NCBI GenBank assembly: GCA_013399875.1
Contig: VXAZ01000415.1
Coordinates: 249,035-313,034 of the forward strand
From: Gymnorhina tibicen
Taxonomy: Eukaryota; Chordata; Aves; Passeriformes; Artamidae
Length of the DNA: 64,000 nucleotides
Direction of reading: 5' to 3'
Of the stretch, positions 39,831-54,884 are shown one piece after another (position 1 is the stretch's first letter; each line of letters starts with the position of its first letter). Both the position numbers and the translations under genes were made by a program. Under the pieces are notes generated by a model. It searched no databases. It had not been told where the DNA came from and saw nothing but the letters and a program-made list of their open reading frames with translations.

Positions 39831-42159
39831 TGAGATGTCATCCTCCCAGTAATGTATTTCACTTCAGCATTGCTGCATCGCTGTGACTCTGAGTGTGTGA
39901 CATGAAGGCTTCAGACAGCCCTGCTTTTCTAGCCTGCTTGAGGGGAAAATAACACACTTTTTGTTTTATACCAGACGTGAAACCACTTTTCGGGTGCTGT
40001 GGCAGTGGGTTTGCATTTTAACTTTGATAAAGAGCTCCCGCATGCCAAAGAAATTTGAGTGTCATAAACATGTGCTGGGTTGTAATTGTCTTTAGTAGTG
40101 ATGTTACTCACGGATTAGAAGAAATCCTGAGTCTAAATTTGTTTGGTTATGTTTAAATGAGGTATGTAATCAATATTTATACTTTCATAGCATTTTAATC
40201 CCAGCTATCTTCACAGATAACATAGGAGGCTTAAGCACTACCATAAGCTGAACATATTGGAGTGAAACAATCTGTACCAAAGCAGTTATGTGCATTAATC
40301 TATTTACTGGCAGAGGCAGAAAATGCGAGGCATTGTTCGTGAATTTGGGCAAAGAAAATCTAACATTTGAAAGCATAAACATTGTAAGAAATTCATGGGA
40401 GAACGAAGAGGTAGGAGAAATATTTTCAGTATAGTGCATATCTGAATTACATATAATGCAGGGTGCAGCTGTTGTTACACATACAAATGATTTATGTGTG
40501 CAGAAATTGGAAATGTATTGTTCCAGGGCTGTGCAGAATGGAAAAAATAGTCTGAGTTAAATGTTGCTGCAGCGTCTCCTTAGGAATATGTTTGTGTTTA
40601 TGACGCTCAAGTGTGTGGAAATGTTTTTGTACACCTCCTCAGTATATTAATAATCCTTATTTTCTGACAAATTGTGGCATTGATGGAAATACCTGTGTGT
40701 CTATATGACTCGTGTGACAGATTTAACTTCTCCCTGTGTTTTATTGGTTCCTGACATCGCCTTGTGATATTTTTTTTCCTCAAAAATTACAATTCAAAGA
40801 AATTTCTAAGGATTTGGTAAATATTTAACAACGGTGTAATTGATGATCAGTTGTTCTACGTTGCTAGTGCACTGTTTAAGCTTGGTAAATTCACTTCCTT
40901 ATTATGCTCTTGGATTTTCATAGTATCATAATTTTTTGTCATTGAGCAACCACAGCTGGGTGTGTTTGCACAAAGAGGTCTGTAACACCTGAGTTGTTGG
41001 GCTCACCAGCACTTCAGCCAGCACAGGTCAGAGTTGTATTTAAAAGCACAAACAAGCTTTCCATTATTCTGTATAAAATGATACAGAATTGTGCTTAAGG
41101 TTATCTAAGCTATGGTTGCAAGTATTTAACACAACAGTGGACGGATGTGTTTATTTCTCTTCATCTTAAAAATAAATTAAGGTAGTTAACCACGAAGACA
41201 TTCAGGTTCTTTTCCTCCAGCCAATACTCACACATAGATATTTACATGCACCATGTAAAAGATTATTTTAAGTTTATTCATTCTGTATTATAAGGAAGCA
41301 TGCATATTCTCTCTGAAAACATAGATTGAGAGGACACAACTTGTTGGTTTTTTTTTTACTTCAGCATTAGTTCCATGTACCCCTGCGATATCTCAGAGTG
41401 GCTCAATCCTGCCCTTCACCCTGGAGTCAGGAGTAGGGGACACCCAGGTCTCTGCAATCTCCTCTTTAGGGAAAAAATATGGCAGTTCTTCAAAATATCA
41501 TGGCTGCCACTTACAGATAATTTATTTTTTATTGGGCTATATTGGTTTTAACCCCAAACTTTGGGGAGATACAAGTGTGTAATAACATTTAACTGTATGG
41601 ATCTAAACCTAATAATTTTTTTTTCCTTAATGCACCCACTGACAGTGGTTGACAAGGCTACAATCATTAAAAATCTATTGCAAACTTTAACAAATTTCTT
41701 ATTACCTCACAATCCCTCAATTCTGCAGTTGGGAATTTGAATGAAAATAAACCATGGTTTGTTAGAACGCATGCTATAAAAAACCCCATTTATTGTATTT
41801 TTTTTAGAGTGCAATACCAGGTCCTTTGGTCTTGCACATAGAAAAGTATTGGAAGCTATTAAGTATTGGCAAATATCAAGTTCTCATTTATTTTCTTTTT
41901 TTTTTTTTCCTAAATAACTCATTTATTGGTTATGCATTAACATCAGCAAAAATGAGAACCATTGTGATGGGAAACCTCTACTGTGAAAGGAAAGAATATA
42001 AAGAGAGTTATAAATATATTTGGAGAGTGATGCTTATCATGGTTTGAAGAGGACAAGGTTTTTGTGGGGGAAAAAAAGGCAGTATATAGTTGAAAAGTAA
42101 GAAAAGCAAAGAGAAAAAGGAAGTGTGTGAGTGGAGAGGATAAAGATGAGAACATTTTC

Positions 42160-42483
42160 TGAAGGGAGTTGATAAGAAAGATGGGGAGAGACAATTTCCA
42201 AGGGATGGAGGGACAGGACAAGGGGGAATGGCTTCAAACTGAAAGACAGCAGGTTTAGATGGGATATTGGGAAGGAATTGTTCCCTGTGAGGGTGGGGAG
42301 GCCCTGGCACAGGGTGCCCAGAGCAGCTGTGGCTGCCCCTGGATCCCTGGCAGTGCCCAAGGCCAGGTTGGACACTGGGGCTTGGAGCAGCCTGGGACAG
42401 TGGAAGGTGTCCCTGCCCATGGCAGGGGTGGAGCTGGATGATCTTTAAGATCCCCTCCAACTCAAACCATTCTGTAATTCTTT
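42160..42483 (+). mobile_element. CR1 LINE 3' fragment, little diverged
   Basis: It begins around gaagggagttgataag, then gagggacaggacaaggggga, the ORF2-end block gatgggatattgggaagg, and the 3' block ending ccattctgtaattc. It is sense to DSCAM and lies about 2.5 kb after exon 3. Bases 42279-42422 match the complement of 17665-17808 at all but about two of 144 positions. Confidence 0.9.
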
Positions 42484-45400
42484 CATTTCCCCTGAGATGA
42501 TACAACCATTTCAAACAGAAGCCAAAGAAGCTTTCTTTTTTTTCCTTTTCTGAAGGACTTAAACCCAATGCCATTCTTCTAACAACAACCTAGAGTAAAT
42601 ATTTCATATACCTGTCTCTCTGTAGTCCCATTCTGACTACAAGGATAGAGAGATGGAGAGATGAACCAGAATCCTTTATTTCAGCAATTACTCTTGTAGA
42701 TGTCAGCTTTGTTTTTCTTTTTTTTTTTTATGGCAATGCAATATTTAAAAAAAAAAAACAACCAAAGAAAAGCTTTTACAGGGTAAAAATATCCTGCCTT
42801 TTTAGAAAGAGTTTTTAAGCAGCGTGTTGCTTGATTACAACTCTACAATGTTTTTGCTCTTGCCACAGTGTGCTATCCTGGGCATATCTGTATATTTGGT
42901 TTTCAGGGAGCACAGTGATGTCCACAGTAATCGAAGTGTGTACTAAATATAGCTGGGCAAGAGCATCTTCTGTTTCCTGGCTGCAGTTTTATGTCGTGCC
43001 TCCAGGTTACTGTAAAGTAATTGGGAGTTGAAACAAATGAAGACCTATTACTAGAGCGTTTCCAAGGAGTATCCCAATAGAGCAGCCTCCATGTTCAATA
43101 AAGGGGAAGGTGCCCATATTTGGAGCCAGAAATACCAATTTCTGTGAAGTTTCCACATGCAAGGACAGCTGCAGCCTGGGAAGGTCTGCAGGAGCTTGCC
43201 TGTCTCTCAGGGGAACAGCTCCAGAATTGGGGTTTTGCTCCTACACTCTCTCTTTTGATATGACAGCAAATCTGAGGCCTAAAAGCTTTTACAGGGTGTC
43301 CTCTAGGGGCCAAGGTAGCAAGAAAAAAGATTTTTAAACCGAGGCAAAACCAATTATTTGGATGAATCTATTTTGAGGAAAAGCAGAAAACACCAACCTC
43401 CGACAGCAAAGACACAGGAATCTTTCATACTGGAAAGCTCCATTTTGAATATTAATTGTGAGATGAAGTATTCAGCTCTCTGCACTGGGTACAGCTGTTT
43501 AACAAACAATCAAACTTTGCAGTGGTTCCTGACGAGCTCTGAGGTGTCAGCAAAATGAAGGACTGATGGTAACTCTGAAAAGTCTCAAGGGGCTCACAAA
43601 GTGCAGGTAACTGCTGTACCAAGCTCTACAGCTGCAGTCTCTTTTCCTAAAATCCTTCTTTTCTGAAGAGTTTTGCATTGTCAGCTGACTTGAAACTGAG
43701 ACTGACATTTGTTTGAATTATGATAGGGAGAGCAAGGCTGTGCAGTTTGCTCGTGTATCTGTAACCAAATCCTACATGTTTTCATTAGGTGGCACTAAAC
43801 ATAAAAGCTTAATAATCCTAGAATCATCCTAGAATATCTGATGGATAGATGCACATTGCGTGCTCAAAGGTCAAACTTCCTTTCCCTCTTCCTGCCTCCC
43901 TTCACAAACCATTCCCAAAGAATGAGACTTTTGGAATCAGCTTTGTGTTGACCTTGTAGCCGTTGAATGCAGCCCAAGCCCCGCAGGACCAAAGAGCTCA
44001 ACAAAGTATGTTTTCTGTAATAACAGCCAAAAAAAGAATGAAAATAATAATTTAAAAAAAATAATAAACCCAAGGGAAAATAGTACAGGAAAGTGCCACG
44101 GCACAGATTGTGCTCCTGCTCCTGCTGAGCAACTGCAAAGCAGAGTGGAGTCCAGGGCTTGGCTCATTTCTTCTTCACGCACAGAACAGTGAAGCCGGAC
44201 TAGAAGGGAAAGAGAAATAAGAGCTGATTGTGCTGTGCCCAGGTGAAAGCGCAGAGCAGAGTCCACTCGTGTCTTAATTAGCCCCAGAGAGAGCAAAGGA
44301 TGGGTGTGGTTATAGGGGAAGGAGGGCAAAAGGGATTACTGGAAGTGAAGGTCAGTGTAAGGGATCAGCAAGGAGAGAAGAGCAGAATGAAGAATGGATA
44401 TAAACAAAGACTGAAGAATTAACTTGGGTCTGTCACTGCACACTGTGTTTCTGTTATGAATGCCTCCTATCCTGATCCTGATAACTGCAAGGGATTTTGA
44501 GTTTTTCTGTGTTTCTGAGCAGTGCCAAGAGCAGGATCATGAGTAGGTTCGTGCCCTGACCTTTCTGAATTCCCATTTTCCTGTCTAATGACACACCATG
44601 CAAGAATCTCTCTGATTTATACATGGACTGTGACTGCTTAAAAAAAAAAAGTAGAAAAGGGGAGAGACAGATAATGACAGCTGTGCACAATGGCATATTT
44701 GAGTGTGCACGGGAAGAACAGCAGCTCTGAGGAAAGGTGGGTGAGCGTGGATGGACCACGGTTCCCTGCAGGGCTGTGACTGACGTGCTGGTGACAACTG
44801 ATGAGCCTTCCAGCCAGCCTAGTTCCCATCAGCCAGAAATTAGCCACACTGGACCACGGCTTGAGAGGTGTCACTGATGTCCACTGACCTACATTTGGCG
44901 TAATGAATTGCATTATTTATTTACACACAGTTCCTCAAGTCTCGTCTTTAAAAGGCTCGGGGGCTCTCGGATCTCTTTCTGCACAAAGGGCTTTTCTGAG
45001 CTGCTGTGGTTGACAGCAAGCAGTCAGTGTTTGCCAGGAGTTATCACGTGGTGGCATCTACAACACAGCACTGCAGTTTTGGGCTCTGCTGGGGTTTGGA
45101 GATTGCAGCAGTGGCTCTGTTTGCACAGAGCTGTTTTTTCAGCCATGAGGTTTATACACAGTGCAGGAAAACCCCAAACTCTCTTTATGGAGACTGGTCC
45201 TGTGTGAATTCCTGTGATCAGAATTAGATTATTGCTGGTGGCCATAGGGATTAAATTCAGCCATTTGATTGAGGCCATCTCTAGTAGAGATGAGCAATGA
45301 TGTTTCTTGCTTTGCTTTGATGTCAGTCCTTAACCATAGCTGCCAAAACCCAAGAATTCAGCTTACATTTAACCTACACCACTGAATGCTCTACATACAA

Positions 45401-46004
45401 GATTTTTTCTGGTTCCAGGTGGAGTGAGATGAAGAGTAAATTATTTTTTTTTAAATGATTAAATATGAGCAACATATATAAAATTTTAAAAATTCTGAAT
45501 GCAAACTACCTTCTACCAAAAATGAGTCAGTGAGGTTTAGCACAGAAAGTACAGCAGGCAAACCCTTCCATCTGCTGAACTTCCTTGACTCCCTGGAAAG
45601 CTGATGGGAGCAGCATTCAGCCACACTCAGGTCAGGCTGTAGGTTTGCTGTTACAATAATGTGTTTTCCGAGGTTCCTAAAGACATGTAAAGTGCACTTG
45701 CCCATCTCTAAAGACAATATATTGCTTCCTCACTTTCTCTTTCAGCAAGGTTATTTTCCTGAGGGACCTAGGAAAAAATTATTTACTGCATTATTCAAGA
45801 AATGTCGAGTTTTACACGTTTTTCCTGGGAGCTCTTCTCTTTTAAGAGGACAGTATCTTACAAGACCAGAAAGTGAAGATGTTAAAAATTAGCACTTCCT
45901 GCTTGTGCAAACATTTTTCACACTTTCCTCTGTCTCACTGTGAGCTAAAATTGTAACTGAGCAAGGCCATGTATTGAAAGCTGTTCACTGAAGGAAGTTA
46001 TAAG

Positions 46005-46237
46005 AAACAAGCAATAGGACAAGGGGAAATGGCCTCAAGATGAGCCGGGGGAGGTTTAGGTTGGACATTGGGAAAAATTCCTTCACTGAAAGGGTGGACA
46101 GAACAGGCTGCTCAGGGAAGGGGTGGAATTGCCATCCCTGGAAGTGTTAAAAGTATGTGTGCATGTGGCACTTAGGGACATGGATTAATGGTTGGAGTCA
46201 ATGATCTTAGAGGTCCCTTCTAACCTAAACTATTCCT
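46005..46237 (+). mobile_element. CR1 LINE 3' fragment, older subfamily
   Basis: The order caagcaataggacaagggga, gggggaggtttaggttggac, ttccttcactgaaagggtgg, ccatccctggaagtgtt, atgatcttagaggtcccttc is the end of a CR1 subfamily distinct from the 1.3 and 42.2 kb copies. It has many substitutions and small deletions, so it is probably an older insertion. Confidence 0.82.
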
Positions 46238-47023
46238 CTGGCTACTCTGTGCTCCATATTTTCTTCCTATTCCATTAAGCTGGAGTGTTTTGATCAGGTG
46301 AATAATTTTTAAATGTCTCTGGTAGCATTGGATGCAAGGACTTTGACAGCCTTGTGGGAGTCAGGAGTTGAAGATGGAAAGCATCTGATCCACCCATCAA
46401 AGAATCACTTTTTGATAGCACGGAGGAAAATGAGCGAAGTGGTTGCAGCATAGGAGTGGTTTCTGATCATTCAGTCAGCACAGGGAAGTGAAATCGAGGT
46501 TTTAAAATCACAGAGTCTGTTATTTTCCTGTAGAGGGAAGTTGTGGATTTTCCCCAGTGTGACTGGACATTTTGGCTGGTCTGAGGGCAGAGAACACTGG
46601 TGGCTGTTTGTGAGAGATGGAGGAGAAAAATATCTTTGAGTGGGGTGCCGTGGTGGTTAAATTTCAGAAAACCAAAATTTGCTCTGTGTCACCATATCCA
46701 GCAATTTTAATACTAATGGGACTCACAAATAGTAGCAGTGGCTTTGACATTTCAGTAATGAAGCGTGCCTAGGAGAGAAGTGTATCATAATTTTTCTTTT
46801 CCCTCTGTTGCTGCTCAGATTTGGACAGCCCTTCATCTCCGTCATTCCCACTTTAAAACAAACCAAAATAAAAAACCCAAACCCAACAGCCCCCAAATCC
46901 TCTTTCTCAGATTTTTTTTTGCTCAACTCTTTAATTTATTTTCTCTCTACTTAAATTAAAGCATGTGAAAAACTTGATTGGATTCAGGCCCTCTTTAGAA
47001 TTGCTTTTGCCTTCTTGAGAATT

Positions 47024-47041
47024 AGAGAGAGAGAGAGAGAG
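47024..47041. repeat. (AG)n simple repeat
   Basis: Nine AG units end in a short G run. The purine-rich strand is the DSCAM sense strand. Confidence 0.9.
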
Positions 47042-47147
47042 GGAGATTGCAAGTCTGCTTCTGGGTAAAGGCTTCAAATATTTATTTTTTTTATGATTTA
47101 TGCCTTTCCCTCTCTTTCCCTCTCTGTATCCATCAGAGTGTTTATAC

Positions 47148-47178
47148 ATATATATATATACACACACACACACACATA
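47148..47178. repeat. Compound (TA)n(CA)n microsatellite
   Basis: About six TA units are followed directly by eight CA units and then tatg. It is a typical length-variable dinucleotide repeat in intron 3. A short (AG)n tract precedes it by about 110 bases. Confidence 0.95.
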
Positions 47179-50100
47179 TGGGCACTTATCACATCTCTCC
47201 ATGGGCCTGAGGCTCTGTTGGACCATGCATAACATTATCCAATCTGATGCCCAAACTGTTCTGTTTTACCACCTTGTTATTGATGTTGCCAGTCATGAAG
47301 AGGTTTCTTTCAGCTTGGTTGAATCCAGTGACACAGTTAGTCTTTCGCTGGAAATATCTGTGTCACATTATGTTCTCTCCAGATGTGCTTGAAATTTCTT
47401 TCATTTACCTGGGTGGATCTCATTTTATCACCTGGCCAGCTTTTCCTATCCCCCACGGTTCCTGTAATATTGATTCTCTCTGGGGCTTGCAAAGCCTTCA
47501 AATAAATATGGCCTGCGTTTAAATGAACTGGATTTTTACCAGCTCTTTATTAAAGGTGAAATAAGAGCAGACTGACTGCTAACCTTCCCAGGTGCTCACT
47601 CAACATTTTTCCATTTTGTCTTTGCTCTTTGTTTACCATTCTTCAGGCAGGTTTTGGTACATAGGTATTTTCTTGAATACTTAAAGCAATGTTTTCATCA
47701 CTTTGGTTTGATTGCAGGATTTGGAGGGGGTGGTGTCTGATTTTATAGGCAGCAAAGCTCAGTGCTATCGGATTTGGTATCAAAATTCTACAAGCAGGGA
47801 CATGCTTTGATGAATTGGTGTGCTGGTTTTAGGTCTAGTTTTGTGATTTATTTTCATTTTTGCTTTTTGAAACAGCTATTGTAGCATTGTTTTCTTCCTT
47901 ATAAATCTCCCCTGCCAGTAGCTTGTGATCTTGTCACCTTCCTGAGCAGCAGTGGATAAGTAGGTGACCACATTAAGCTCTCTGTGCTTGAGGTTTCCCA
48001 TCAAAACCCAGCCTAACCTGAGCAAACACCAACGAGCTCTGACAGCTTTGATGTGAGGGGACAAAATTGATGCGTGAGATTCATTTTAATGAGTGTGTGC
48101 CTCGCTACTGGGAACCCTTTATGGCTGTGGACGTGGTTTAGCTGCGCTCTGAGGGGAGCAGAATGGCACAACTGCCACCAGCCATGAATTTTAGGTTATT
48201 TTTAATACATCCAAAGAGGTATCTACAGGTGACATCTAGAAAAAAACCCCAGGAACAGAATATTCCATTGTTGTGTGTTGTACCAGGTAAATGATTTTGA
48301 CTAAAACATCGCTGTGGAGCACAGTGCTACTAAGTTGATAAATCCATAATTTTTTTGGGTTGTAGATGGTCATGCAGATGCTCATTTGGTTTGCCCTCCC
48401 TGTCAAGAGTCCAATTTTAATTGAGAGGCTCATTAGAGGAATGGCTCATTAGAAAGAATTGGAGGTGCCTATCTGGTATGGCTTTGTTTCATTTGCTGTG
48501 ACATCAGTGTTGTACCTGGGCTGCTGATCTGGAAAGCCACATTTTAATTGCGTGTGTGTTTTCCCTTTGGAGGAAGGTTACGATGGAGGCCAGGTGACCT
48601 TTTAGTCAGAATCAAGCGAATTTTTAAAGCCTGTGATCTGGTGTGCGAGCTCAAGCTGTGCTGGGGCAGATGCTCTGTCCTGCTGCAGAGAGGTGGTAGA
48701 TGCAAAGGTTAAACATTTTATGTTGTGAGCAGTTGCTGTGCCAAAAATATCTAGAAGACTTACAGCCAGTGAATTTTTCATAAAAAGGAGAGTAGAGAAA
48801 AAAGATTGAACTATTTAGATGTTTTCTACCACCACCAAAACTGCATTATAATTGCAATTACAGGTATTTTTCACAGCAAAAGTAGCCTACCAGTTTATTT
48901 TTTTCACGTTTTTTTTCGTTTAAAGTAAGTCCTGCACATTCTTGCCGTGCACTCGAACACTGGTGGTGTCGAACGAGTCGAAATCTTTCCTGTGGGCCGT
49001 TGGAGACCAACATGATGCCAACACTTTCAGCTGCCAGAGGAGTGTGATCCACAGAGACCTGTCAACAAAAGCAGGTCAACAGGATTGAGCAAGGCAAAAA
49101 AAATCAATAAATCTTTGAATTAATCATGCAGCTGCCAGGGAGAATTATGGGTGCATGAAATGAAGGCTGTAGGTATATGTCCGTGGCAACTTATTCTCTC
49201 CTACCTCATTGTGTCCTTTTCTGTGCCCGCAGGTTTTCCTCCCCCTGCCGCCATCTGAATGGCTCTGTGTTTATTTGGGTACCTTGGTGGAATACCCACC
49301 GTTTATTTTAAAGTAACCAGTTCTGTTTTGATTACAGAAATTCCCCTTTTCTCTCTCTCTGTCTGCACGGTCACTTTTCTCACCGTTGTGTGCGCTCAGC
49401 ATGAATTAATCCCGGGATTTCACCTCCGCGTAGAGCCAGGATTGCACATCTTGTGCAGTGAATTGGACTGAAAGCCACTGCTGCCTGGGTGAGCAGAGGA
49501 GTTAAAAATTGATGGCAGTGCTGCAGGTGAGGGGACACCCTTGTGGGTCCTTCTGCAGCAGCAGGGCTGGGGAAGGAGCCCTGGGCCAGCTCTTCCTTCG
49601 TGCAGGGACACCCAGCTCCGCCTGGCAGGCAGCTGTGCCCAGCGAGCACCAGTGCCAAGGGGGAAGGTTCCACACCCTGCTCCCTGAAGCTGGACAGCCA
49701 CGGGATGCAGCCATGGGGAACTCACTGGGCAGCTCGAGGGAGTAATTTGACGCTGGGTACATGCTCGGGAGGGATGTGAGGAATTGTGAGTTCAGAGTTG
49801 CATCCTCTGTGTGTTTTTTGCGGTTTCGGCTCTGTGCTTTGGTTTCACTCTCTCCTCCTCCTCCTCCGGATTTATCTTTCATTGCGGTGCCCTGGAGGGA
49901 TTGTTCTCTACAACTTCCCCATGCAAAACTTGAGTGTTTTGCTGTTGCAGCTTCTGGCCTGGCAGCAAGAGAGGATGGGGAAATGAATACCTCGGCAGCT
50001 TTAAATCTTTGTTTCTGCTGCAGATGATGCCGAGGTCCCTCCTCTGTGCCCAGCTCAACTCTCCAGCTGCAGAACTTGGTCCTGCACCATGCCAAGGGTG

Positions 50101-52005
50101 TCTCCTTGGCTCCCCGCCCGGGGATCAAGACTGGCTCTCTTCCAGCTGGGGAACAGCCCAGTACTGGATGCTCACTTTCACTGCAAATTCAAATTCATTT
50201 TCCTCTTTCATCCGCGGCTTTCTTTGCAAACAGACACTGATATTCATAAAATCCCCAGGAACAATTGCCCTGCTACTTGTGGAAGGTCAGGGCAGGCTCT
50301 GTTCAGGGATTACATATTCCAGCTGACATACAGCACTCCTGTTTTTCAATTGCATGCCTAGGGAATTTTTTTTTTTCCTAAAGGTTTTTCCCCCCTTCTC
50401 CATTAAAACAGGCAACCAGATTCCTGACACACTCAGAAAATACATTGGGGTCCACCTGTGGAGATGATTTTTTAATATTTGAGTCAACAAAGAGACAGAT
50501 TATAATTTTCTAGAGGAGGCAGAGATTTTATTTTTTTGTTCTGTTCTCCTTCTGTAAAACATCCTGTTGGTTAAATACCATTGTTTAGTAAACCCACATT
50601 TTATTCTTTAGAGAGACTTAAACCATAAGAAAGTAACATCTTCTTTTCTCTTCTGATATTTGTCTTGCAACTGATCCTCCAGGCAATACCTGAGTGATAA
50701 TGATGGAAGAAAGATTTCCTTCTGTTCTTTCTGACTCACATTTGTTTTGTGCCTCCAAGAGTGCATTTTCTGTGCTGAGCACTGAGAATCCTTCCATGTA
50801 CTCCATTTTCCCATCCAATTTAAAACTGTTTTTCACAGAACACTGACTAAAATGTATTTGTTTAAAAACTAAAAGGTATTTCTGATATGAAAAAGGAAAA
50901 ATGGCACCAGCTGAAATGCTAAAAACCTCTACATGGGTATACACAACTAGACAATATTAAAACTCACCTCTTAAATGTACAAAATACTATGCAGATTTGA
51001 AAAAATAATAAGACTATATAGATCTATTCAATTAAAGAAATGCTCATGACATTCAGTGTCTTCTAAAACCAAAACATTTCTCTAAAATAAATTTTTAGTA
51101 TAAAATTTCGCAAAAGCCTCAACAAGCATTGATATTTTTACATGTATGTGCGACAGAATTTAAAAAATTTTGATTTATAGTGTATTTATCTGAAATATAA
51201 TTAGGAATGTATTGCAAAACAATAAAATGTTGAAGCAGCTGCTGATGTAGTGGAGAGGTTAGGAAAAAACCAGAGGGGATAAAAGAAAACTTGAAAATAA
51301 AAAATGCTAACTTTGTCTTGTATTTAAATGGAGAAGTCTTAGGGAAGAATCCAAAGGAATAAGGGGGATTGATCATCTACATAATGCTTTCTTGTTCTGC
51401 CTAAATGTTTTTTGAATTCCTAAGTGTGCTGGATATCATGAAATCCTTGTGCTGAAAACAAATAACACATTAATTTTCTTGGAAAAATTCCATTAGAGCA
51501 ACAGAAGCAAAGTTGATCTGCTTTTCAAAATGCACATTTATGACCTGCTGAAAGGCAAATTCGGGGCTGGGAGGCAGAAGTGAATCCATAAATAAGAAGT
51601 GATGGGATAATGTGTGCTGTGTCACAGCAGCCATTCAGCACTTTCATAGAAGGGGTGAGGAGAAGAAAACCCCTCTAAACGTCAGCGGCCCGACAGGACC
51701 TTGTGAGATGCTCTGTGCGTTTTCAAAAGGGATTTCAGGAAAAAAGAAGTTATTCACCGGATTTTTGCCTTCCTTTTCTTTCATGCATCTTCTCCTTTCT
51801 TGCATGAGCTCTGTTTATTATTAGGAACTCTTTGCACCCTTATCAATGGTTATTCATGGCACATTTTAGAGCTGACTGATGTTTTAAGTGCTAAAGAAAT
51901 TCCGTTATCACGAACTCGGTCGAAAATCAAGGGAACCTTTATGTCTGCCTATTTTGGCATCTCTCTTCCTTTATGAAAAGCCCCAATCCTCTTTTTGGTT
52001 AATTG

Positions 52006-52073
52006 GAATTATCACTCTCATTTTATATAGAGGGAAACTGAAAAGCAAAGAAACAAGACTTCCTCAGTTTTCT
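52006..52073 (+). mobile_element. Possible ancient MIR-like SINE core
   Basis: The run attatcactctcattttata followed by gagggaaactgaaaagcaaa resembles the conserved MIR/CORE-SINE core (cattttacagatgaggaaac in the consensus). The flanks are too diverged to set boundaries. This is a resemblance by eye only. Confidence 0.35.
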
Positions 52074-54884
52074 CATTGCAAATCCTCAGGCAGGATCTCC
52101 TAAAACCTTGTCCTCTACTTGGATCCATGGTTCCTGTTTCTTCCCAAGTACTAAAATACGAAATAAAAGAGATTAAGTGTGAAGGAAGTTTAGGAATCCT
52201 TGATAAACTGGAGGGAATGTTTTATATAATCAGCAATAAACCCATGTACCAGTGCTTCAGATTTCTGTTTGTGGAGCTCTTGTTGCCTTGCACTGGAGTT
52301 CCCCGTGTGAGGAGGGAGAAGATGGATTTCAGTGGGAGAGGTGGTTTAGTTATAAATTGCTTATAATTAAAAAATAGCTAAAAACAGTTAGCTAAAAGAA
52401 GACGAAGCGTGTTGCCTTTGTTTTGTTGCTTTCATTTAGATTTATTTTCTTTCTGCATCTGATACCTGATAATAAATTGTTGGAAGGAAGCCACAGGAAC
52501 AGAGGACCATAATTATGAATGCCCTAAATTTTCCATCCCCACCCCCGCAAACCTCTGTGTTGTTTTAATTAATGAAAATTAATTGCATTTAGAATAAAAA
52601 AAATCTCCTCCTCCTTACTGTCTTGAAGTACATAATTCTTTTACCTCTCTCAGGATTTACATCCCTTGCTGTGAAATACTTTATTAGGAAAAATGTTACG
52701 TATTTTGGCTAAAAATGATGTCTTCCTATTGAAAAAATCATGTTTCAGCCAAAACAAATAAATAAAAAATGGCAAGGAATGCAGAAAAAGCCAGAACCTT
52801 TCCTTTCAATATTTTCAGAATTGCATAATTTCCTCTTTTCATTTCAAAGTGAAAGCTGTTTGAAAACTACCCATGTAATTCTGTAGGAAAAAATTATTTC
52901 TTAGGATAAAGAAGTTGCATGATTTTTTTATTGACTGCTTGGTTCCATTACCAATCTTAGCAGGTTAATTTTTGTTGGTTTGGATTTTGGGGGGTTTGTT
53001 TGGTTTTTTTTGTTTGTTGTGCTCCGTATTTTTTACTTTCCTCTATGAATTCCTCTTCTGAGAAAAGGAGTATTTTGAACTAATTAACATATGGACATTA
53101 GCAAACTCTGTCACATCCGAACAGGATACTTTCTGTGGAGAGAAATTGCCAGAGCTCAGAAAAATTTTGTGCGTAGCCATTTAACCAGACCATTTATCTG
53201 GGATGCCCTTCTTAAATAAAATCAATGCTAATTTTGCATTTCCCTAATGGGAGCCTATTAAGCTGAGCACACAGGCATTTCTAACCTCTGACACGCTGCA
53301 GGGGCAAGCCAGCACTGGATTTAATCTGGTCTATTAATGAGGAACATGGAAATCCTGTGTCTGGATGACTTGGTTACTGGATTGGGAAGGTTCAAACACG
53401 TCCCCCTCTAATATTTCACCCAATATCTCTTTTACAGTTATTATGGAGCATCATTTAATGCTTCTGCTCAGAATTCTTCCCTTCTGGACTTCACAGATGC
53501 CCATAAAATAATAATCTGGGTTGAAACTTGGCTCCAAATTATTTTTATTTGAACAGCAAACAATCTATCAGGCCGTCGAAGACCTACTGGCTTTCAAGTC
53601 CATTTGGATGGGATTTTCAAAGCAGTCTGGGCTGGCTGTGTGAGTGAATTCCACGTGAACAGAATGGAGCAGGAAACTAAAAGAGCGGGGAAAGAAAACG
53701 CAGTTTAGATTTATGATGATTTGGGAAGCAGCTTTTTCACGTGAAGGGACAGAGCAACCGAGCTCAGAATGGAACAGTGGCAAAACGTGTGGGCAGAAAT
53801 GAAGTGACTTTGTGCTTCTCACACTGATCTCCAAGTCCCATTAGTTTTCTGTGCTGTCACCCTGGAAGCACTGGGGAGACGCTGAGGAGAAGCAATTAGG
53901 CCAGGTCTCAGCGCAACCAGCTGCCTCTGACACAGTCCAAATGTGTCCATATGTTCCCCAAAGAAGAGGGAATGTTTCTCTCCACTTCTGAACCACCAGG
54001 GGAGAGGTCAGGCCATGAGTGCTGCAGGCTCAGAGGAGCAGGGGATGCAGATAGAGTGGTTTTTCATTTAAAACCTTTTCATTGAGAACTTGAACATTTA
54101 ACATTTCGCACTTAGAAAAAAACAAAATCCCCACTTCCTTTTTTCCCCCATCTCCCAGTGTCATTCACCTCTTTTGTTAGCATAAAAGCATGAGTCTAAA
54201 TAAAATTTGTGGTAATGTCACCTCCACCCCACGCCCCCTAACTAAGGAATTTTTAGAAATTGCATAGTGTCTGCAAACGAGAAACAAGAAGTTGTGGAGG
54301 GCAAGGGGTGGGAAGAGGAAACTGCACAGGTATTCTGTTGCGTTCAGTCACTTAAAGCTGGAAGGGAAAAGTGGGATAAAATCACCATTTTATCCAAATT
54401 TTCTCCCCCCTCGGGTGTGTGTTGTGCCTGGAAGAGAGAGTCTATGAATTCTTTCTATAAATTATTTCCCTTACTGAACTTTGGTAGCCCTGTGCTTTTG
54501 CTTGATGGCATCAGTTTGTGCTTCCTAAGTTTAATTATTTGGGAAATCTTAGACTTCCACACCTGTGGTAGAATAACTAGGCAAAGGGATTGGGATGCTA
54601 TACTCAGTCAGCATGGGATGGAAAAGGGGGAGCTAGACCCTGAGGTTCTGTTCTGTTGTTTGACCACTTTCCATCCCAAGTGACCAGTATGGATGTATTT
54701 GAAATTCCTAAAATATTAAAATTTAGTTTAAAAATGCTGATAATTGTACATCCCTTCAAAATACCGCATTGCTTAAAAAGCAAAGGCTTAAGTTGAGTCA
54801 TGAGTCGTGTTAAAGTACTTTTTAAAGCTGATTCAAAACTTTGCTATTCGCTGTTCTGGTAAATCAACACATTTCATCTCCGGC

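Noticed and set aside
49502..50128. 208-codon minus-strand open frame
   Set aside because: It lies in a GC-richer intronic patch with open frames on both strands, shows low-complexity composition and no recognisable domain, and fits a chance frame.
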